From Thermoclostridium caenicola (lineage in GTDB: Bacteria; Bacillota; Clostridia; DSM-8532): DNA of 64,000 nt. Made by a program: the position numbers and the translations under genes. The notes below the pieces were generated by a model. The model worked only from the letters and a program-made list of their open reading frames with translations, was not told the DNA's origin and ran no database searches. This document shows positions 9,386-16,599 of the stretch, one piece after another. Where the stretch lies: contig NZ_FQZP01000007.1 of the NCBI RefSeq assembly GCF_900142095.1, forward strand, positions 36,902 to 100,901, read 5' to 3'. The first letter of the stretch is position 1. Every line of letters begins with the position of its first letter.

Positions 9386-11095
9386 TCAAGTTACAACCAA
9401 CTCATTCTCATCGCCTGTGATCCTGTCCCATTGCCTGGTGGTCTCAAAGCTGGCAACAGCCTCCATGCATTCGGTGACGATCTCCGGTTCAAATCCCATG
9501 ACCTGAAGCAACTTAATGGCATTCCTGGATACCGCCTTGCCTTCCTTAATCCGATAATCAAAAATCACTTCGCTCTCGGTTACGGTTTCCTCAAAGTGCC
9601 GATTCGTAAAGATTCCACCCAGGATATCGGCAAGCTCCTGGTCATGGGTCGCGGCCATCAGGCAGACATTGCGGCCGGATAGTGCATACAGAACTCTTGA
9701 AGAAGCCGCAATCCTTTCAACCGTGTTGGTTCCGCGCAGTACCTCATCCACAATGCATAGGCATCTGACCCCAGGGTTTACGGCCGAGAAGATTCTCTTC
9801 AGGGATTTGATCTCGGCAATAAAGTAGCTTTCGCCATCGAGGATGCTGTCCCTCAGCGCCATGGACGTTATGGGAAACAGGGGAACCATCCTCCAGCTGT
9901 CAGCCAGGCAGGTGCCGATGGTATGGGCCATCAGGGTGTTGATGGCTACCGTTTTCAGGTAGGTGGATTTACCTGATGCATTGGAACCTGTGATCAGAAC
10001 GGGTTTGTCCAACAAGACAGGGTTTCCGACACAGTTTTTGACCAGCGGATGCCGGACGTTCCTGGCCACTATGCTTTCGGTTCTTGGGGCCTCTCCCCAT
10101 TCAATTACGGGAACGCACCATTCCTCCAACGTTTTCCTGTATGAGGCCAGGCTGATGGTGGCGTCCAGAAGCCCAATCAGCTCAAACAACTGGGCAAATT
10201 CGTGGAGCTTTTCCCTGAGCAGGAGCACCGACGCCTGATAACTCCAGAGGTCGATGAGAAAGATCATCTTGGGTATCGTGGTCGGGTCGTCAACAATTTC
10301 CTTTCTGATATAAAAGCTTGGGGAACCTTTCTTTGCAATTTCCCTCAAACTTCCGAGCAGCTCATTCAGACGGGCGGTTTCTTTGGACAGACCTTTTAGT
10401 TTCAGTCCGGCAATTCGATCCGCGAGGGCAATGATGGCAACGGCCGATGTGACCATTGAAACCTTGGAATCAATTTCTCTGATGGCCCTTTCATGATACA
10501 GGACGTTGATCCCGATAGCCGCACAAAGCAGGAGAACCCCTGCGCCTATGTCGACAAACAAGACGGGCAGGGTGAGAAACGGTACGAATGTCAGCAACCT
10601 GAACAGTTTGCCCTTTCTGGGCTCGAGATGACTGATATCGCCAAGCAGGGCTGAAGCGCCCTTGTCCCTGTGTTTGCCGAACCGCTCCAGGAGCAGCTGG
10701 ACCCTTATCCTGTCCTCCGGGTTGTCTTCCCAGTATTGTATGAGCCTGAGCCTGTCCGACATATCCTCCCTGTCATACAGGGGGGTTCTGAGGAGGGAAT
10801 AGAGCACTTCATCCCCCATGGAGGTGAGGGTGCTGTTGATCCGTGTAAAGAACTTGTCCATCTCAAGGTCATTCCATGTGATGTCATCGATGACATACCG
10901 GGCTTTCTTTTTCCCATATTCCCTGAAAAACACGGATATACGCCGGAAATCAAAATCATCCATACGGTTTTCGGGAATTTTTCCCCATTGCTCCTCCAGG
11001 CGATCCATGGCCCTTTCATCGTTTCTGCCTCTGGCGATAAGTTTGCTGATGAGCACAAAAACTCCAAAAACAACTGCCGCGTAGATAAAATCCAA
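9386..11095 (-). CDS. Membrane-anchored MutS-like ATPase
   Basis: About 569 residues. A single membrane helix at the extreme N-terminus and a two-helix hairpin around residues 185-225 anchor it. The middle resembles MutS core helices. The C-terminal third is a MutS domain V ATPase: Walker A is ITGSNASGKST, followed by GESYFIAEIKSLKRI, then Walker B CIVDEVLRGTN with ERIAAS, and the ATHDQELAD His. The N-terminal mismatch-binding domain of true MutS is absent, so this belongs to the small MutS-related families with no proven mismatch-repair role. The TTG at 11095 has GGAGG seven bases upstream; the TTG at 11101 is too close. It is divergent from the uracil permease. Confidence 0.8.
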   Translation of the reverse strand: MDFIYAAVVFGVFVLISKLIARGRNDERAMDRLEEQWGKIPENRMDDFDFRRISVFFREYGKKKARYVIDDITWNDLEMDKFFTRINSTLTSMGDEVLYSLLRTPLYDREDMSDRLRLIQYWEDNPEDRIRVQLLLERFGKHRDKGASALLGDISHLEPRKGKLFRLLTFVPFLTLPVLFVDIGAGVLLLCAAIGINVLYHERAIREIDSKVSMVTSAVAIIALADRIAGLKLKGLSKETARLNELLGSLREIAKKGSPSFYIRKEIVDDPTTIPKMIFLIDLWSYQASVLLLREKLHEFAQLFELIGLLDATISLASYRKTLEEWCVPVIEWGEAPRTESIVARNVRHPLVKNCVGNPVLLDKPVLITGSNASGKSTYLKTVAINTLMAHTIGTCLADSWRMVPLFPITSMALRDSILDGESYFIAEIKSLKRIFSAVNPGVRCLCIVDEVLRGTNTVERIAASSRVLYALSGRNVCLMAATHDQELADILGGIFTNRHFEETVTESEVIFDYRIKEGKAVSRNAIKLLQVMGFEPEIVTECMEAVASFETTRQWDRITGDENELVVT

Positions 11096-11348
11096 TTTCA
11101 ACCCTCCAAAACATAGGCAAATAACGCTTTAATTATATCATTTGACCGGGGAAAAGGCATGACATTCATCATGCATATCAGACCGGTTCCGGGGCATAAT
11201 CCGGGACATAATGATATGGGATCTTTTTTACATTATTATATATGGACGAGCCATCCATCTTTGGTTATACTTTTTGCAGTATGCTGTCGACACAGCGGCA
11301 GCCTTGGCCATTTCGCCATCTAAATTCATTATTAGGGGGAAAGCTTGT

Positions 11349-12740
11349 ATGCAGCGAAAGATCTACCAAGTCGAAGAAAAAGTACCCTTGCTGATGGGTC
11401 TGCCCTTAAGCCTGCAGCATTTGTTCGCCATGTTCGGCGCATCCGTGCTGGTGCCTTTTCTTTTCAACAATGCGGCACGGGCCGATTATGTATCCAGGGT
11501 GCTGCAGACCACAATGGACAAGCTGACGCCGGAACAGTTGGAGCAGGTCAACGCCATCACCGTCATCGATCCGGCGTTGGTTCTTTTGATGAACGGCATA
11601 GGCACGCTTCTTTATCTCTTCCTCTGCAAAGGAAAATCTCCCGCTTTTCTTGGTTCAAGCTTTGCTTATCTCGCACCGACCTTCGCCATCATCACAAGCT
11701 CCACAGATTACCAGGCCAATTTCTCGAAAGCACTGGGCGGTTTTGTCGTTTCCGGTGCTCTTTTTTGCCTTGTAGCCATCCTGATACGGTTTGTGGGAAC
11801 CAAGTGGATTGATATCGTGCTGCCCCCTGCAGCCATGGGCCCCATCGTGGCATTGATCGGTCTTGAGCTGGCAGGCACAGCAGCGTCAAACGCCGGCCTT
11901 TTACCGGACGGCAACGGGCAGTTCTACTGGCCTAATGTGGTCATCGCCCTGTTTACCCTGGTAGTTGTCATCCTGGGCACGCTGACCTTCAGAAAATTCC
12001 TTGCGGCAATTCCGGTACTGGTGGCCGTCGTTGCCGGTTATATCCTCGCCGCCATCCTGAATGTCAACAATCCCGGTATCATCAATTTTGATGCGGTGGC
12101 CTCCGAGTCCTGGGCAAGGCTGCCCAATTTCACAGCGCCCACCTTCGACATCAATGCCATACTCATCATCCTGCCGGCTACCCTGGTGGTCATCTCCGAG
12201 CATATCGGCCATCTCATCGTGACCAGCAAGATCGTGGACAGGGATCTGATCAAGGATCCCGGCCTGACACGCTCCATGCTGGGCGATGGCCTTTCCACCG
12301 CCATATCGGGCCTGGCTGGTTCCTGCCCCACCACCACCTATGGTGAAAACATGGGCGTCATGGCCATCACCAGGGTTTACAGCGTATGGGTTATCGGCGG
12401 TGCCGCTGTGATCTCTATCATCATGGCTTTCATCGGAAAACTGACCGGCATCATCAACAGCATCCCCGGCGCCGTCATGGGCGGAATCAGCATCCTGCTC
12501 TTCGGCGTTATCGCCGCATCAGGTATCCGGATGATCGTTGAGTCCAAGGTGGATTACAGCAAGTCCAAGAACCTGATTCTGACGGCAGTCATCTTCATCG
12601 TTGGCCTCAGCGGCATGTCCATCAGGCTGGGCGAGGTAAGCCTGACGGGTATGGCCCTGGCGGCCGTTGTCGGCATTGTGATGAGCCTGGTGTTCTATGT
12701 ACTGGAAAAACTGAAGTTGATCAACGATACCGAAGAATAA
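11349..12740 (+). CDS. uraA: Uracil permease (NCS2 family)
   Basis: 463 residues with about 14 membrane segments. Family marks: PLSLQHLFAMFGASVLVPF in helix 1, the conserved Glu of helix 8 in VISEHIGHL, the Gln-equivalent region TTTYGENMGVMAITRVYS in helix 10, and SIPGAVMGG. These fit UraA/PyrP proton-uracil symporters better than xanthine/urate members, although other pyrimidines remain possible. The longer frame from 11211 is not used: the ATG at 11349 has a GGGGGA ribosome site and begins with the family motif. The 250-bp leader (11096-11348) was checked for purine riboswitch or PyrR-like elements and none was convincing. A strong terminator follows at 12774. Confidence 0.9.
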   Translation: MQRKIYQVEEKVPLLMGLPLSLQHLFAMFGASVLVPFLFNNAARADYVSRVLQTTMDKLTPEQLEQVNAITVIDPALVLLMNGIGTLLYLFLCKGKSPAFLGSSFAYLAPTFAIITSSTDYQANFSKALGGFVVSGALFCLVAILIRFVGTKWIDIVLPPAAMGPIVALIGLELAGTAASNAGLLPDGNGQFYWPNVVIALFTLVVVILGTLTFRKFLAAIPVLVAVVAGYILAAILNVNNPGIINFDAVASESWARLPNFTAPTFDINAILIILPATLVVISEHIGHLIVTSKIVDRDLIKDPGLTRSMLGDGLSTAISGLAGSCPTTTYGENMGVMAITRVYSVWVIGGAAVISIIMAFIGKLTGIINSIPGAVMGGISILLFGVIAASGIRMIVESKVDYSKSKNLILTAVIFIVGLSGMSIRLGEVSLTGMALAAVVGIVMSLVFYVLEKLKLINDTEE

Positions 12741-12773
12741 ACGGCAAACGTCGCTCCGTCCATGAAAACAAAG

Positions 12774-12800
12774 CCGTCCGATCAATCGGACGGCTTTTCG
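12774..12800. terminator. Bidirectional terminator after uraA
   Basis: CCGTCCGA and TCGGACGG form a perfect 8-bp stem with a TCAA loop. On the plus strand it is followed by CTTTTCGTTGTTCTTTT, and on the minus strand by CTTTGTTTT. It ends uraA and, from the other side, the convergent small gene whose stop at 12782 lies within the hairpin. Confidence 0.9.
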
Positions 12801-13177
12801 TTGTTCTTTTCCGCCAGCTCCTGCTGTTTCCGGACCCGGGACGCGTGGCTGATCAGGATGATGGGCATGATGGACAGGCCGATAAGCGTCAGGGTAATGA
12901 GCAAAAGGGTCATTATGAGCCTTCCGGTCCTGGAATTCTGCGATGCCGTATCACTTGTCATATCCTCAGCATTTTCAACGGCAGGTTCAACTGCCGAATC
13001 GCGTGCCGGATCATTCCCGTATGCCACAACGAACATGGGCCGAACGTCAGGCTCCTTTGTGTAACAGGCAGAATCATTGCAGTTTGGGCCAGCCAGGCCT
13101 TCCATGACCCAACCATCCGATACGGATAAAAAAGCGGCAAGAAGCAAAGTAAGAATTAACGACACTGCTCTCGTCAC
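12782..13177 (-). CDS. Small membrane/secreted protein of unknown function
   Basis: From the GTG at 13177, with GGGAGG seven bases upstream, the protein has 131 residues. An N-terminal hydrophobic segment (residues 3-20, signal peptide or helix) is followed by a roughly 65-residue outside region containing two Cys (NCNDSACY). A second helix (about residues 87-110) leads into a short charged cytoplasmic tail (RVRKQQELAEKNNEKPSD). I do not recognise the family. The two-helix layout with a Cys pair suggests an extracytoplasmic loop with a disulfide. Convergent with uraA; its coding end overlaps the shared terminator. Confidence 0.6.
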   Translation of the reverse strand: MTRAVSLILTLLLAAFLSVSDGWVMEGLAGPNCNDSACYTKEPDVRPMFVVAYGNDPARDSAVEPAVENAEDMTSDTASQNSRTGRLIMTLLLITLTLIGLSIMPIILISHASRVRKQQELAEKNNEKPSD

Positions 13178-13285
13178 GGTGTTTCCTCCCGGCTCATTCT
13201 GTTCAGGAAGCATTCACAGTATACTGCTTCTATTATAGCAGATCCATGGAAAGACAGTTCCAGGGCTGTAAAAAGCCGGTTTTGC

Positions 13286-13315
13286 TTGACAACACAGGCC
13301 TGTTCACGATATACT
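13286..13315 (+). promoter_or_regulatory. Promoter of the tryptophan ECF operon
   Basis: TTGACA (13286-13291) and TATACT (13310-13315) with an 18-base spacer. The expected transcription start is about 13322, only some five bases before the first GAG of the TRAP-like array, so the whole array is in the nascent RNA. Confidence 0.85.
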
Positions 13316-13326
13316 GAACCAAAGCA

Positions 13327-13373
13327 GAGTTGAGATGAGACGAGAATAGAGCAGCGAGAAGAGATGAGACGAG
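13327..13373 (+). promoter_or_regulatory. TRAP-like RNA-binding site: ten NAG triplets with a 5-nt period
   Basis: Triplets begin at 13327, 13332, 13337, 13342 (GAG), 13347 (TAG), 13352 (CAG), 13356, 13361, 13366 and 13371 (GAG). Spacers are two bases throughout except one single-base spacer after the CAG. The trp RNA-binding attenuation protein (TRAP, mtrB product) is an 11-subunit ring that, when loaded with tryptophan, wraps RNA carrying about 9-11 (G/U)AG triplets separated mostly by two or three bases. The array follows the promoter directly, overlaps one arm of an antiterminator, and precedes a terminator and a TrpP-like transporter gene, so a TRAP target is the best reading. No mtrB is in this window. 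Confidence 0.85.
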
Positions 13374-13399
13374 ACCATGGCTTACATAGCGCATTTCAG

Positions 13400-13424
13400 G
13401 GTCAGGAGTCTCCTGGCCTTTTTT
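13400..13424 (+). terminator. Leader terminator of the tryptophan attenuator
   Basis: Stem GGTCAGGA with TCCTGGCC (13400-13407 and 13411-13418, one G-T pair), loop GTC, then six T (13419-13424). It lies 65 bp before the first gene of the operon, so it must be conditional. The competing antiterminator pairs GAGAC 13366-13370 with GTCTC 13408-13412 and GACC 13373-13376 with GGTC 13400-13403. It uses both the last two NAG triplets and both terminator arms, so a protein on the triplets would favour termination. Confidence 0.8.
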
Positions 13425-13488
13425 GGTTCATGCTGTTTTCTCTTCATCACACCTCTGCGAAAAAAGCGTTTTTCAAGGAGGTATTTCT

Positions 13489-14079
13489 ATGTCTCAGGAA
13501 ACCATGAACAAGAGGACTATCCAGACCAAATCCGGCAAGGGCATGTCGATCACCGATATCCTTCTGGTGGGTGTCCTGCTGGCCGCCGGCGCAGTTCTCA
13601 AATTTTTCGTGGGAAGCCTTTTCACTGCGGGCATGAAGCCCAATTTCATCATCGCCATGTACTGCCTGGCTATCCTGATTATTAAGCCCCGCTTGTCCGA
13701 AACCATCATCATCGGCATACTGGCCGGCATTGTGTCCCAGTTCTTCCCGGGAACCCCCTATCTGAACCTGATCAGCGAACCCGTGGGGGCCGTAGTCATG
13801 TATCTGATGATGCTCATCCCGTTAAAGCTGGACATCGGAAAGGTTTCCTTAAAGCCCATCATCGCCACCTTCATCGCCACCTTGAGCAGCGGATTTACCT
13901 TCCTGGGCGCTCTGTATGTCCTGTTCTATGCCGGCGCCAATGTTTCCGCCATGCCGGTGGCCGTTTTCCTGGGTATCATACTGGGAACCGCAACCATCAA
14001 TGCCGTCATTGTCGAAGTTTTGTACATCCCCCTCAAGTTGGCGCTCGGAAAGAAGGTTACCAATGATCCGGTTCAATAA
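13489..14079 (+). CDS. trpP: TrpP-like ECF substrate-binding membrane protein (tryptophan)
   Basis: 196 residues: a charged 20-residue N-terminus, then five to six membrane helices. Helix 1 begins ITDILLVGVLLAAGAVL; GMKPNFIIAMYCLAILII follows, then SETIIIGILAGIVSQFFPG and a small-residue-rich end. The GMKP segment and order of helices resemble B. subtilis TrpP, the tryptophan transporter regulated by TRAP. It overlaps a dedicated EcfA gene, so it should act as the S component of a group I ECF importer. Tryptophan specificity is inferred from family resemblance, the TRAP-like leader and the downstream aromatic-catabolism genes. The start at 13489 has AAGGAGG seven bases upstream, just after a GAAAAAAGCGTTTTTC hairpin. 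Confidence 0.8.
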   Translation: MSQETMNKRTIQTKSGKGMSITDILLVGVLLAAGAVLKFFVGSLFTAGMKPNFIIAMYCLAILIIKPRLSETIIIGILAGIVSQFFPGTPYLNLISEPVGAVVMYLMMLIPLKLDIGKVSLKPIIATFIATLSSGFTFLGALYVLFYAGANVSAMPVAVFLGIILGTATINAVIVEVLYIPLKLALGKKVTNDPVQ

Positions 14080-14944
14080 TGTCTCCTTTGCATACGAGGG
14101 CAGCGAGGAGCTGGCCGTTCGGAATATCAACCTGCATATCGACAAGGGTGAATTTGTGGGCATTATCGGACCGTCCGGGGCCGGCAAGTCCACCCTTGTC
14201 AGCCTGATCAACGGCGTCATTCCGCACTTTCACAGGGGCGACTATTACGGCGAGGTCCTGGTATGCGGAAAAGACACGCTGGAAAGTACCTGCGGCGAGA
14301 TATCCCGCCATGTGGGAAGCGTCTTTCAGGACCCTGAAGCCCAGATGGTCACAACCGTTGTGGAGGATGAGATCGCCTTTGGCCTGGAGAATTTCAATGT
14401 ACCTGCCGGGGAGATTGAAAAACGCATCACCGAATCCCTTAAGATGGTCGGTATTGAGCATTTGAGGCACCGCGGTACGGCGGCTCTTTCAGGTGGCCAG
14501 AAGCAGCGGGTGACCATTGCCGCGGCCATCGCCTTAAGGCCGGAAATCCTGGTCCTGGATGAGCCCACCTCCGAACTGGATCCCCAGGGAAGCCGTCAGG
14601 TTTTCCAGACCCTTAAGCGGCTGAACCAGGAATACGGCATGACCATCCTCATCGTGGAGCAGAAGGTAATGCTGCTTTCAGAATTCTGCAGCCGGCTCAT
14701 GGTTATGGAAAAGGGGCAGATCATTCTGGACGGCCCTGTACGCCAGGTCCTGGAGCATCACGACAAACTGCTGGAACTGGGTATCAATTGCCCTCGGGTA
14801 GTTACCCTGACCAAGCTCCTTAAGGACGCCTCCCTTTATGACGGGGATATTCCGGTGGATGTGGACGAGGCTGAACAGGTCGTCAGAAAGATTTTGGAGG
14901 GAGCTTATGATCAGCATACAGCATTTGACCTATCGTTACGATAA
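14063..14944 (+). CDS. ECF transporter ATPase, EcfA1-like
   Basis: 293 residues. Walker A is GPSGAGKST, the Q-loop is FQDPEAQMV, the signature is LSGGQKQRV, Walker B is ILVLDEPTSELDPQG, and the switch region carries Glu-Gln (VEQKV) in place of the usual His. Cobalt/biotin-type CbiO proteins have the same FQDP and C-terminal extension. The ATG at 14063 overlaps the end of the TrpP-like gene by 17 bp, indicating translational coupling. With the next ATPase it forms the energy dimer that drives uptake through EcfT and the TrpP-like S component. Confidence 0.9.
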   Translation: MIRFNNVSFAYEGSEELAVRNINLHIDKGEFVGIIGPSGAGKSTLVSLINGVIPHFHRGDYYGEVLVCGKDTLESTCGEISRHVGSVFQDPEAQMVTTVVEDEIAFGLENFNVPAGEIEKRITESLKMVGIEHLRHRGTAALSGGQKQRVTIAAAIALRPEILVLDEPTSELDPQGSRQVFQTLKRLNQEYGMTILIVEQKVMLLSEFCSRLMVMEKGQIILDGPVRQVLEHHDKLLELGINCPRVVTLTKLLKDASLYDGDIPVDVDEAEQVVRKILEGAYDQHTAFDLSLR

Positions 14945-15734
14945 AAAAGCCCCCCTGATATTGGATCATATCAATCTGGAAATCAATAAAGGCGAGTGTG
15001 TGGCCCTTATCGGGCAGAACGGGTCCGGAAAGACCACCCTGCTTAAGCAATTAAACGGCCTTCTGAAGCCAACCTCCGGCAGGGTTACCATTAACGGTCT
15101 GGACACGGCAACCACAAAAACCAGCGCGCTTGCCCGCCATATCGGCTACCTGTTCCAGAACCCGGATCATCAGATCTTTTGCAACACGGTATATGATGAG
15201 ATCCGGTTCGGGTTGCTCAATATTCAATGCCCGCCGGAGGAGATCCATGACAGGATCAAGCGCATCGCCGGGCTCCTGGGGCTTGAAAACAAATTAACCC
15301 GTGATCCCTTCACATTGAGCCGTGGCGAGCGCCAGAGGGTTGCCCTGGCATCGGTTCTGGTGCTGGAAACAGATATTCTTGTTCTGGATGAGCCCACCAC
15401 CGGCCAGGACTACCGGGAATGCGTCGAGATCATGGAGATCGTAAAGGAGCTCAACCGGAAGGGGAAGACCATTATCATGGTTTCCCACGATATCGAGGTG
15501 GTGGCCGATTATTGCGAAAGGACCATTATCCTGCATCAGGGCCGCGTGCTGGAGGATGATGCCACGCACGTTGTGCTGCGCAAGAGCGAAAGCCTGATGC
15601 TGTCCGGGCTGGAACCGCCCCAGATCATCCAGTTGGCTCTGCGCTTCGGCCCGTTGTTCCAGCATGTCCGTTCGCCTGAAGATATGGCCGAGGCCGTCGC
15701 CGCCTGCGCCGTACCGGGAGGTGTGCGGGTATGA
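14907..15734 (+). CDS. ECF transporter ATPase, EcfA2-like
   Basis: 275 residues. Walker A is GQNGSGKTT, the Q-loop is FQNPDHQIF, the signature is LSRGERQRV (Arg for the second Gly), Walker B is ILVLDEPTTGQD, and VSHDIEVV carries the switch His. The start at 14907 has GGAGGG immediately before it and overlaps the first ATPase by 38 bp. It pairs with the previous ATPase, whose switch His is replaced, so the two sites of the heterodimer may be unequal. Confidence 0.9.
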   Translation: MISIQHLTYRYDKKAPLILDHINLEINKGECVALIGQNGSGKTTLLKQLNGLLKPTSGRVTINGLDTATTKTSALARHIGYLFQNPDHQIFCNTVYDEIRFGLLNIQCPPEEIHDRIKRIAGLLGLENKLTRDPFTLSRGERQRVALASVLVLETDILVLDEPTTGQDYRECVEIMEIVKELNRKGKTIIMVSHDIEVVADYCERTIILHQGRVLEDDATHVVLRKSESLMLSGLEPPQIIQLALRFGPLFQHVRSPEDMAEAVAACAVPGGVRV

Positions 15735-16492
15735 AACAGATGCTGGAGTATGTTCACGGCGATTCGGTCATCCATCGTCTCAATCCGTTGGTAAAGCTTC
15801 TTTGGGCTTTTCTGACCTGTATTGCATGCTTCATCAGCAGCAATCATTTGTTCCTGCTGGGCGTACTGCTGTCCACCGTCGTGGTTGCCGCCTCCGGCAG
15901 CGTGCTGGCAAGAGCCAAAGGCGTGTATAAAGCCCTGTTCATCCTGGGCTTTTTGCTGATGCTGTTCCAGCTTCTTTTCACACCCTATGGGCGGGTGTAT
16001 TTTTACATACTGCCCGGCGTACCCGTCACGGATCAGGGATTAAGCTTTTCCCTGCTTCTCATGCTCCGAATGATGGCGGCGCTCTCTCCGCTGTCCCTGA
16101 TGCTGATGCTCACGCCCATGAACGAGCTATTGACAGCCATGACGCATACCCTTAGAATCCCCTATCGTTACGCCTTTGTGGTGGTGACGGCCCTTCGGTT
16201 CATTCCCACCTTCTCCCGGGAGATGGACCAGATCATGCAGGCCCAGAGGTCCAGGGGCCATGAAACCGACACCCGGAACCCTTTCAAAAAGGTCAAGGTT
16301 ATCCTGCCCATGTGCATTCCCCTGCTGATATCCTCGGTCAGAAGGATTGAAACCATGGCCATATCCCTTGAAACAAGGGGATTCAACACAGGACCGCGAT
16401 CCTGCAGAAAAAAGCTTGGATTTACAAGATTCGACGCATTGGCTATAATCATAGTCATGGCTGTTTTGCTGTTAAGCATCATCATCGGCTGA
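15731..16492 (+). CDS. ecfT: ECF transporter transmembrane component EcfT
   Basis: 253 residues with five to six helices. The two cytoplasmic Ala-Arg-Gly-like coupling motifs are visible in QAQRSRGHE and SLETRGFN, the marks of EcfT/CbiQ proteins that dock on the two ATPases. The N-terminal HRLNPLVKLLW also fits the family. Its ATG overlaps the previous stop (ATGA). Together with the three genes upstream it forms a complete dedicated ECF importer. After its stop the frame stays open as ...MSTDASALAFLTGRKNG up to 3 bp before iorA; this tail is not recognised. Confidence 0.88.
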   Translation: MKQMLEYVHGDSVIHRLNPLVKLLWAFLTCIACFISSNHLFLLGVLLSTVVVAASGSVLARAKGVYKALFILGFLLMLFQLLFTPYGRVYFYILPGVPVTDQGLSFSLLLMLRMMAALSPLSLMLMLTPMNELLTAMTHTLRIPYRYAFVVVTALRFIPTFSREMDQIMQAQRSRGHETDTRNPFKKVKVILPMCIPLLISSVRRIETMAISLETRGFNTGPRSCRKKLGFTRFDALAIIIVMAVLLLSIIIG

Positions 16493-16599
16493 TGATATAA
16501 GGACCGGCGCCAGAACGGCCGCGTGATCAGCATGAGCACCGATGCTTCGGCGTTGGCCTTCCTCACAGGCCGAAAAAACGGAAAGCCGGGTGATTAATC

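Noticed and set aside
11096..11348. A purine riboswitch or PyrR site before uraA
   Set aside because: Fragments such as GATATGG occur but the three-way junction pattern is absent.
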